Shown: positions 52,866-59,765 of the stretch, piece after piece
Layout: every line of letters begins with the position of its first letter
Numbering within the stretch: the first letter of the stretch is position 1
NCBI GenBank assembly: GCA_016716605.1
Contig: JADJWA010000001.1
Location: forward strand, 3,331,001 to 3,395,000
DNA from: Flavobacteriales bacterium
GTDB taxonomy: Bacteria > Bacteroidota > Bacteroidia > Flavobacteriales_F > PHOS-HE28
DNA: 64,000 bases
Direction of reading: 5' to 3'
Notes under the pieces: generated by a model
What the model was told of the DNA's origin: nothing
The model's input: the letters and a program-made list of their open reading frames with translations, nothing else
The model's database searches: none
Position numbers and translations under genes: made by a program

Positions 52866-54548
52866 ATGGAACGTACCACGTTCAACGACCTCGAGCTCAT
52901 CGAGCCCATCTTGAAAGCCCTTCACGAAGAAGGCTACACCCACCCCACCCCCATTCAGCAACAGGCCATCCCGCACCTCACACAAGGGCGCGACCTGCTC
53001 GGCTGCGCGCAAACGGGCACGGGGAAAACCGCGGCCTTCGCCATCCCGATCCTGCAGGAGCTCCACCAGAAGCCGGCAGTCGGACCCAAGAAGGCCATCC
53101 GCGTACTGATCCTCACCCCCACCCGCGAATTGGCCATCCAGATCGGTGAGAGCTTCAGCTCCTATGGCCGCCATCTGAACCTGAAGCACACCGTGATCTT
53201 CGGTGGCGTGGGCCAGAAGCCGCAGACCGATGCCCTGCACCGCGGAGTGGATATCGTAGTGGCCACGCCCGGCCGACTGCTCGACCTCATGGGACAGGGC
53301 TATGTCCACTTGAATGGGCTCGAGGTCTTCGTGCTCGATGAAGCCGACCGCATGCTCGACATGGGCTTCATCCACGACGTGAAGAAGGTGATCGCCAAAC
53401 TGCCTGCGAAGCGGCAGACGCTCTTCTTCAGCGCCACCATGCCGCCGGAGATCGCCAAGCTGGCCAACAGCATCCTCACCAATCCGGTGAAGGTGGAAGT
53501 GGTGCCGCAGAGCACCACCGCCGACACCATCGATCAGCACCTGCTCTTCGTTGACCGCACCGACAAGAACAAATTGCTGCTGCACCTATTGCAGGGCGAA
53601 GCCATCCGCGAAGCGCTGATCTTCACCCGCACCAAGCACGGCGCCAACAAGGTGGTCAAGGTGCTCAACCAGGCCGGCATCGGTGCCGAGGCCATCCACG
53701 GCAACAAGAGCCAGAGCGCGCGGCAAAGCGCGCTGAAGAGCTTCAAGGAAGGCAAGCTTCGTGCGCTGGTGGCCACGGACATTGCTGCGCGCGGCATCGA
53801 CATCGACGGCCTCACGCACGTGATCAACTTCGACATCCCGAACATCCCCGAGACCTACGTGCACCGCATCGGCCGCACCGGTCGCGCCGGCGCCAGCGGC
53901 AAGGCCCTCTCCTTCTGCGACCATGAAGAGAAGGAATACCTGCGCGACATCCAGCGCCTGATCAAGCGCGAGGTGCCGGTGCTCACCGACCACCCCTTCG
54001 TGATGACCGGCGGCCCGAAGAAGGCCGAGCCCGAAGTGCGCGAGCCGCGTCAGCCGCGCGGACCCGGACGCGGCGGCAACCAACGTTCGCGCTCCGGCGG
54101 CGACCGCAACGAAGGGCGCCCGCAGCGCGCATCGGGCGAGCGCAGCGGCGATCGTCGCGAAGGACAGCGCAGCCCGTCCACGAACGGAGGCCAGCCCCGT
54201 GAGCAGCGCCCACAACAGGCGCGTTCCAACGAGTCACGCCCTTCCCGCCAATCGACGGGACGTCCGCAGCACCCGCGCTCGAACGAGCAGCGCAACGACC
54301 GTCCGCAACAAGCGCGCAATGGCGAGCGCCGCAACGATCGCGGGCCGCAACGTTCCGGTGGCCATCGCGACAGCCGTCCGCAAGCGCCGCGCACCGACAA
54401 CCGTCCGAACGAGAACCGCCAGAGCGCCGGGAAGCCCGACTACGCGAAGCTGACCAAGGAGATCTTCGATGAAGAGAGCACGACGAAAGCTCCGAAGAAG
54501 TCCGAGGAAAAAGGCTCCGGGATCCTGAAGTGGTTCAAACGAGGCTGA
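52866..54548 (+). CDS. RhlE-type DEAD-box ATP-dependent RNA helicase
   Basis: 560 residues from ATG 52866 (MERTTFNDLELIEPIL); the open frame extends upstream but the family begins here. All helicase motifs appear in order: Q motif HPTPIQQQAI, Walker A AQTGTGKT, PTRELAIQ, TPGRLLD, the name motif VLDEADRMLD, SAT, and in RecA domain 2 LIFTRTKHGA, ATDIAARGID and HRIGRTGRAG. After ~residue 395 comes a ~150-residue Arg/Gly/Gln/Asn/Ser-rich tail, typical of RNA-remodelling helicases and prone to disorder. Unwinds RNA, likely in ribosome assembly or mRNA decay, with cold induction plausible. A clear terminator follows. Confidence 0.95.
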   Translation: MERTTFNDLELIEPILKALHEEGYTHPTPIQQQAIPHLTQGRDLLGCAQTGTGKTAAFAIPILQELHQKPAVGPKKAIRVLILTPTRELAIQIGESFSSYGRHLNLKHTVIFGGVGQKPQTDALHRGVDIVVATPGRLLDLMGQGYVHLNGLEVFVLDEADRMLDMGFIHDVKKVIAKLPAKRQTLFFSATMPPEIAKLANSILTNPVKVEVVPQSTTADTIDQHLLFVDRTDKNKLLLHLLQGEAIREALIFTRTKHGANKVVKVLNQAGIGAEAIHGNKSQSARQSALKSFKEGKLRALVATDIAARGIDIDGLTHVINFDIPNIPETYVHRIGRTGRAGASGKALSFCDHEEKEYLRDIQRLIKREVPVLTDHPFVMTGGPKKAEPEVREPRQPRGPGRGGNQRSRSGGDRNEGRPQRASGERSGDRREGQRSPSTNGGQPREQRPQQARSNESRPSRQSTGRPQHPRSNEQRNDRPQQARNGERRNDRGPQRSGGHRDSRPQAPRTDNRPNENRQSAGKPDYAKLTKEIFDEESTTKAPKKSEEKGSGILKWFKRG

Positions 54549-54566
54549 TCGAACGCACACAATTGA

Positions 54567-54591
54567 GAGAGCCATCCGAGGGGGTGGCTCT
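54567..54591 (+). terminator. Intrinsic terminator after the helicase gene
   Basis: AGAGCCA/TGGCTCT arms, extended by three weaker pairs, with a short purine loop, followed by TTCGCTTTT. It begins 19 bases past the stop. Confidence 0.75.
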
Positions 54592-55047
54592 TTCGCTTTT
54601 CGGGTGAAGGCCCGGTGAAAGCCTGATTGCGTTGAAGTTGATACCCTGCTTGGCACAAGCGCTTGCCGAAGTCGCGCGCTGATGCGCACACGGGGCACCG
54701 TTCATTCCTCCACCCTTCGCAGGGACTGCCTCGTGGGACCAGCCATCGGCCTGCCATGAGGCAGTCCTGGCCAACATGCTGCTATGGCACATGCTGCAGG
54801 GCGAGGCCGTCAGCGCGCGCGCGTGGATAAGCGCAACACGCCCGGCCAAGAACGCGAACGACCCGTTGCCGGCTTCGTGCGCATAGCCCGAAACAAATGC
54901 GCGGGGCGGCGGATTGAAATACCCAGAGGTGGGGAAAACGAGGAACGGCCGGGCGATCATCTCGGTGCACTTTCTGCCAGTGATCCAGGCATGAACGCAC
55001 GACCCTGTCCCATCGCCGATGCCGTTAACACCAACTTGAACCCTCCA
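54592..55047. other. 456-bp region without a supported gene; inverted repeat plus a copy of the 38-bp repeat
   Basis: GGACTGCCTC at 54723-54732 and GAGGCAGTCC at 54758-54767 form a perfect 10-bp inverted pair around a 25-nt loop that can itself pair. ACATGCTGC is repeated directly near 54774 and 54789. The 38-bp repeat copy lies at 54918-54955. Long open frames on both strands look accidental. The whole block may be one dispersed non-coding element. Confidence 0.5.
54918..54955 (+). repeat. 38-bp direct repeat, left copy
   Basis: Runs from AATACCCAGAGG to ACGGCCGGGCG and is identical at 37 of 38 positions to 59033-59070 in the same orientation. The only difference is G at 54928 against C in the right copy. 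The two copies bracket the DUF3293 gene and the nuclease-mcrC-mcrB operon. Confidence 0.9.
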
Positions 55048-55455
55048 ATGCCACAGCCACCAGCAACCAACTTCCACCCGGCCTACTTCCAGGTGCGCTT
55101 CCGCACCGAAGCACCGCAGGAAGACTGGCCCGACCAGTTCGTCATCCTCACCGCCTACGCCACCACCGGCGAGACGTGGAGCGAGGAGCGCAATGTCGAA
55201 GCCGACCGCAAGCTCCATGCGCACTTGGTGACGCTCGGGCACACGCCCATCCGTATAACCGGGTACGACCCCGAGAGCGGCCACGCAGAACCCGGCTGGG
55301 CGGTGGAATTGCCGCTGGAGGAAGCGCTGGCGGTGGGACGAGAATTTCTGCAGGATGCGATCTTCGTGGTGCAAGGGGATACGTTGGCAGTGGCGCAGTG
55401 CAACACCCCCCATGCAGCGCAGACCATAGGGCACTTCCGCGAGCGCGTGAGGTAG
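55048..55455 (+). CDS. DUF3293 domain-containing protein
   Basis: 135 residues from ATG 55048; an earlier in-frame ATG at 54991 gives a less typical start. The phrase DQFVILTAYATTGETWS, then LHAHLVTLGHTPIRITGYDPESGHAEPGWAV and the C-terminal QDAIFVVQGDTLAVAQC, match the DUF3293 layout of small cytoplasmic proteins of about this size. No catalytic motif or membrane segment is evident. It lies alone on the plus strand, within the 38-bp repeats and convergent with the McrBC operon, so it may belong to the same acquired unit. Biochemical role unknown. Confidence 0.75.
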   Translation: MPQPPATNFHPAYFQVRFRTEAPQEDWPDQFVILTAYATTGETWSEERNVEADRKLHAHLVTLGHTPIRITGYDPESGHAEPGWAVELPLEEALAVGREFLQDAIFVVQGDTLAVAQCNTPHAAQTIGHFRERVR

Positions 55456-55546
55456 GTATCCTCTACGGCGCACACCTACACTGATGGCCTGTCAAGTACA
55501 CAGTCCTATGGACGGACGCGCGAGCATCAAGTGTGCGCTTCTCGGG

Positions 55547-55999
55547 TCACACCTCGAATAAATGCAACAGGTCCTCCACCACTTTCACATCGCCGAACTT
55601 CACCATGCACTTGCCGGTATGGGCCTTGCGCGGTGTGCGGCCTAGCGCACGGGTCCGCCCTTCCGGGGTCAGGCAGCGGTAGGTTATGGTCGGTTCCGCC
55701 CCGTTGAAGGAAGGGTTGGCGATCACCACAATCCCGCCCTGTTGCAGCAAGACCTTGTGCACGTCCCACATGCGTGTTCGGCCGTTGAAGGCCTTCAGCT
55801 GCACGCGCAACAGTTGGTCCCGGTCCCGCAGGCCAAGGATCAGGTCGAAGCCGAACAGGTCTATGTCCGAATGCGCCACCAACGGGGTCTGACTTTGGCG
55901 CGTGGCGTGCAGGATGTAATCACGGATGAACCAGGTCTCCACCAGTTGTTCCTGTACGGTTGAGTGTGCGGGGTTGGCGAAGTAGGTCTTCAGACTCAT
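55547..55999 (-). CDS. Small predicted PD-(D/E)xK-like nuclease, last gene of the McrBC operon
   Basis: 150 residues; the start ATG 55999 overlaps the mcrC-tail stop (ATGA), showing translational coupling. Residues ~43-72 (HSDIDLFGFDLILG ... LLRVQLKAF) have the D...(D/E/Q)xK spacing of restriction-endonuclease-like folds, with Gln in the acidic position, as in several defence-associated members. The rest shows a beta/alpha pattern (GGIVVIANPSFNGAE). I do not recognise a named family. By context it may act as an accessory nuclease or DNA-binding factor in the McrBC-type system; that role is inference. Confidence 0.6.
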   Translation of the reverse strand: MSLKTYFANPAHSTVQEQLVETWFIRDYILHATRQSQTPLVAHSDIDLFGFDLILGLRDRDQLLRVQLKAFNGRTRMWDVHKVLLQQGGIVVIANPSFNGAEPTITYRCLTPEGRTRALGRTPRKAHTGKCMVKFGDVKVVEDLLHLFEV

Positions 56000-57263
56000 G
56001 GGGTGCGTCTATCTTCTGGGATCCGATCGGCATCAGGGTGCGCCAAGCGCGACAAGATCGGTGCGCAGCAGTCCTTGTTCAGGGAACCGGTCGGCCCGAT
56101 GAGGTCAATGTATCCGAGGCCGCAGGCATGAGGGCGTTCCGCGCCCCAACTCCAGGGTGCATACCCCCCCGACAGGTCCTCTACACCTTTTACGTAAGGA
56201 TAGAGCAGGGTGCTGCGCTTCGCACCGAACTGCAGATTGTACACGTACATCTGCTTCAGGTCCGCATCGGCAGGGCGGTTGTCCTTGGGCAGCTTCCATT
56301 TGGTGTCGAGGATCAGTTCCACGCGGTCGCCGCGACGCACCACGATATCCGGGCGATCTTCTGGCGTTGCCAGAACAAGCGGCTATCCTGGCCCGATATG
56401 GTGAGGTCGGTAGCCCGCGCGGCCTGCTGGAGCAGTTTCAGGACCACCCGTTCGTAGAGCACGTTCATGTCGAACATCAGGCCCAATAGGCGGGTCTGGC
56501 CGCCCTTGATGTCGGGTGCGTGGTCCAGTACGATCATTGTGGCCAGTTGAACAGCCCGCGCATAGGACTGGGTCTTGCGGCCGAGGCGGATGCGCGCGAT
56601 GGAGGCGGCGGTCAAGGGGCGATCCATCACCTGCTCAAAGGCCCATTCCACATCCTGCACACGCCCCACGATCATCGGATCGAGGGCGGTGTCCTTCACA
56701 ATGCACAGGGCACGCTTCAATAGGCTGTGCAGCATGTGGTCATTATCGTACACCTGGTGCTCCACGTGGAAACGTTCCTTGCGGATCAGGTTCTCGCGCA
56801 GGTGTCCGGGCCAATGTATGCGTCCCTTCAGGGCTAACTGGTTGCCGGTACGCCGGTGATACTGCTTCACCAGGCCGCCGCGGACAAGCCCATGCACATC
56901 ATGCACGTAGAGGTCGAAGAAGAAATCGAGGATGGAGGAACTGCGCTTGTGCAGGTGGCTCTCCGTGGTGCTGGTGAGGGGCAGGTTGTGTACTAGGCCC
57001 AGCATCTCCAGCAGGGCGCGTTGCCACTTGCCTGCATCACCGTCGCGGTCGGCCTTTGGCAGGACCTGAATGACCAGATCGCCGACCTGGATCACGCCGA
57101 CGTATTGTGCGAACGTGATGCTGTTCGGGCCTGCATCGAAGTACTTGAAGCCGTTCGCCTCGTTCCACTTCAGGAGCCGGTCGTAATGCACACGCTGGAA
57201 GCCCCGCTCACCCACGCGCAGCTTCTCGTGCTCGAAAACGCTCAGCGGCTCACTTGCTGGCAT
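55996..57263 (-). CDS. mcrC: McrC-type subunit of a modification-dependent restriction system, interrupted by one frameshift
   Basis: The N-terminal ~300 residues lie in one frame (start 57263, overlapping the mcrB stop by 14 bases), with MPASEPLSVFEHEKLRVGE and the helical McrC core. That frame stops at 56313. The nuclease domain continues in the neighbouring frame from about 56370 to 55996, with RPDIVVRRGD and LILDTKWKLP (PD-(D/E)xK: Asp in RPD, D-x-K in LDTK). The switch lies around 56355-56370, in the AAGATCGCCCGG stretch, and one additional base would restore a single ~420-residue McrC. McrC stimulates the McrB motor and cuts DNA. Because the tail is intact and coupled to the next gene, this may be a sequencing error, a recent mutation or a programmed shift. 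Confidence 0.8.
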
Positions 57264-58995
57264 AGATGGCCTTGAAGGGTTCGAGGTCGGCGAATTTGCG
57301 CGGGTCCTTCACCGTGAAGAGTTCCTTCACTTCGTACTCGTCCATATCGAAACCCTTGGCGAACGGGATGGTCTTTTTGCGCACCTCCACGAACGCCTCA
57401 CCGAGCACAGCGCCCACCTTCTTCGCATCGCCATGGAAGTATTCCTCCAGCAAGGGGATGACCTTGGTGGCGAAGACACGCTTCAAGTCATTACCGGTCT
57501 TCAGGCCCATGAAGTAGCTGTGGCCGATGTGGTGGTCCTTGTCCATCAGTTGCTCTACTCGTTCGTTGATGGTGGTGAGCACCGCGCGGACCTCAATGCC
57601 TTCCACGGTTTCCGGCTTGACCAACTCCGGCTGCGATGGCATCTCCACAAAGCTGAAGCGTCGGCGCAAGGCCGTGTCCAGTGCTTCAACGCTGCGGTCG
57701 GCGGTGTTCATGGTGCCGATGAGATAAAGGTTGGATGGAACGCTGAAGTCGTCCTTGGAATAGGGCAGCTTCACTCGCGCCGGTTCTTTTCCGGCCTCTC
57801 GTTTGTCATCCTCTATGAGGGTGATGAGCTCGCCGAAGATGCTGGCCACATTGCCCCGGTTGATCTCGTCGATGATGAGCGCGTAGCGGCCATCCTTCTT
57901 CACCGGCTCATCCTTGCCCTTGCGGAAGTAGTCCTTCTTCACCAGGTTCCGGTCAAGGCTGTACAGGGTGCCCATTACGAAGGCCTTCGGATAGATGTCC
58001 TCCACCGGGATCTCCACATCCTGCAGGAGCCATTGCACCCGGCGGAACTGTTTGAAGCGTATCGGCGCATTCGCGTCCATGAAGTAGTCGTCGCTGATCC
58101 TGCCGACCGCGCGTATCAAGCTGTTGCCAGCGCTGACGAACACGATGTCGCCCTCCTTCATGTCCTGCTGCAGGGCACGCAGGACGCTTACCGTGTATCG
58201 GAAGCCTTCTCCCTCCTCTTTGAAGCCAGCGCCTTTCAGAATGTCCTTGATGCCGGTTTCATCCTTGGCTTTGCTCACGTCCACGGAACCGCCGTAGCCT
58301 ACCGCGATGACGCTGTTCGCCATGCAGTGCGCGTAGATCTCATCGTCGGCCGGACTGTTGTATTGGCCCAAGGAGACCTTATAGAAGTTGGCCTTGGCCA
58401 GAACACCCTCCTCAATGATGCTCCCGGCACCACCCCGCTCGCCGGTGCGCGCCGAGGCGCACATCAGCTTGAAGATGCCGTCCTGCACCTCATAGGTGAC
58501 CTGCTTGACCTCCTCTTCGCCATCCTTGCTCACGTGCGTCTGCGGCTTGATGCCCTCCACGAAGTCCTCGTAACTGAAGCTCTGGTGGAAGGTGCAGAAG
58601 GCGATCTGCCAGTCCGGGTCGTCCCATTCCTTCACGAGCAATTGGTTGAATCGTTCGCGCAGCGCTTCCGGCTTCTGCTTGTTGGCCTCGTAAAAGGTCT
58701 CGTCGCATACCTCCAGCGCCGCTCCAATGGTGTGGTAGGTCTTGCCGGTACCCGGCGGGCCGTAGAAGATGCGATTCAGTGATGGCTTATCGATCGCTTC
58801 CATGCTGCTGACGAATTGATGAATGTGTTCGTACTGTTCTTTTGGGATCGCGATCACGGCCCCATCTCCGTGGGCAGGAAAGTCGGCCATAATCGTTTGT
58901 GACTTAATACGTTCCCATTCCAAAGGCTGGTCAGGGAAGGCGTAGTCAACCCTAATGAAGACCCGGCCCTTCCCATCGTCCCAGCCCCGAGTCAT
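57250..58995 (-). CDS. mcrB: McrB-type AAA+ GTPase with nested EVE-like domain
   Basis: 581 residues from ATG 58995; an upstream TTG at 59109 would extend it through the 38-bp repeat. The AAA+ motor has Walker A FYGPPGTGKT (~79-86), Walker B YALIIDEINRGN (~368) and the McrB-family signature GTMNTADRSVEALD with RRRFSF (~430-450). Between Walker A and Walker B sits a ~100-residue insertion (about 198-298: FYKVSLGQYNS, MKEGDIVFVSAGN). It resembles the EVE/PUA-like fold that binds modified bases. The usual N-terminal recognition domain is short or missing, so the insert may be the reader. Forms a ring with McrC to translocate on and cleave modified DNA. Confidence 0.85.
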   Translation of the reverse strand: MTRGWDDGKGRVFIRVDYAFPDQPLEWERIKSQTIMADFPAHGDGAVIAIPKEQYEHIHQFVSSMEAIDKPSLNRIFYGPPGTGKTYHTIGAALEVCDETFYEANKQKPEALRERFNQLLVKEWDDPDWQIAFCTFHQSFSYEDFVEGIKPQTHVSKDGEEEVKQVTYEVQDGIFKLMCASARTGERGGAGSIIEEGVLAKANFYKVSLGQYNSPADDEIYAHCMANSVIAVGYGGSVDVSKAKDETGIKDILKGAGFKEEGEGFRYTVSVLRALQQDMKEGDIVFVSAGNSLIRAVGRISDDYFMDANAPIRFKQFRRVQWLLQDVEIPVEDIYPKAFVMGTLYSLDRNLVKKDYFRKGKDEPVKKDGRYALIIDEINRGNVASIFGELITLIEDDKREAGKEPARVKLPYSKDDFSVPSNLYLIGTMNTADRSVEALDTALRRRFSFVEMPSQPELVKPETVEGIEVRAVLTTINERVEQLMDKDHHIGHSYFMGLKTGNDLKRVFATKVIPLLEEYFHGDAKKVGAVLGEAFVEVRKKTIPFAKGFDMDEYEVKELFTVKDPRKFADLEPFKAIYASK

Positions 58996-59032
58996 GTACT
59001 GGACGGGAGTAAGTAGACCCTGCTCAGGTCCG

Positions 59033-59070
59033 AATACCCAGACGTGGGGAAAACGAGGAACGGCCGGGCG
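59033..59070 (+). repeat. 38-bp direct repeat, right copy
   Basis: Identical at 37 of 38 positions to 54918-54955. It lies 38 bases upstream of the chosen mcrB start and 92 bases beyond the stop of the zinc-ribbon nuclease gene, so it sits at the junction between two parts of the defence island. Confidence 0.9.
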
Positions 59071-59162
59071 GCCTTGGCAGGTACGTACTACGTTCGGAAC
59101 AGGTCCCAATCCCGGCAGCTGGGGACGAGGGCGGTGTTGGGCATGTTTTTGCCTTCTGGGCG

Positions 59163-59756
59163 CTACACGTTTTCGAAGAACTTGACGGCGAACTCGCAGA
59201 ACTCAATGATCACCTTCTTGTCCAATTCGAACTCCTGGCGACTGCCCAGATAGTTCTGCGTTGTTGGCGTGACCTCCCTGCCTGCTTTCAGTTCCTCCAC
59301 CGTGATGCACTTGATGCGCTTCTTGGATACGATGATGATGTATGCGTTCTCGTACGGATAGTCCTTGGGCAGGTCCTTCAACGTGAACGACTCGCTCGCC
59401 CTGAACTTCACCTCAATGAAGTACACGTCTTTGCGAACAGGGTGCTGGATGACGAAGTCCGGCATGCGCTTGATCTGGTCGGCCACATCCGACCGCACAC
59501 CTTTGAGCAATTCCATGATCCCCGGAATGGTGTTCTCCATCCCATAGCGGAACACGCTGAAGCCAAGGCTGAGGAACAACTCCTGGATCAAGGTCTCGGC
59601 AATGCGGCCCTTAATCATGTTATACCTGTAGTTGTGCTCCCGGCTACTTAGGCCGCCTTCCTTGGCATCGGCAGCCGCCTTCTTCTTGTTGTAGCAATCA
59701 AGGCAGACCCATCCTTCTTGTTTGGACGGGGCACCGCAGTTGGGGCAGGTTGGCAT
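59163..59756 (-). CDS. Zinc-ribbon plus PD-(D/E)xK nuclease-like protein
   Basis: 197 residues. The N-terminus is a four-cysteine zinc ribbon (MPTCPNCGAPS ... VCLDC). A linker KKKAAADAKEGGLSSREHNY leads to an endonuclease-like domain. There GRIAETLIQELFLSLGFSVFRYG, MPDFVIQH and YFIEVKFR give the E...D...ExK arrangement of the restriction-endonuclease fold. Nine bases separate its start from the Res stop, so it is in the same transcript as res. Likely a cytoplasmic DNA-binding nuclease or accessory factor of the restriction locus. No named family is recognised. Confidence 0.7.
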   Translation of the reverse strand: MPTCPNCGAPSKQEGWVCLDCYNKKKAAADAKEGGLSSREHNYRYNMIKGRIAETLIQELFLSLGFSVFRYGMENTIPGIMELLKGVRSDVADQIKRMPDFVIQHPVRKDVYFIEVKFRASESFTLKDLPKDYPYENAYIIIVSKKRIKCITVEELKAGREVTPTTQNYLGSRQEFELDKKVIIEFCEFAVKFFENV

Positions 59757-59765
59757 GGTAAGCGC

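Noticed and set aside
54535..55473. 312-residue minus-strand frame covering the 38-bp repeat
   Set aside because: It overlaps the DUF3293 gene and the helicase terminator, is rich in Arg/Ser/Cys, and has no domain; it is probably a repeat translated by chance.
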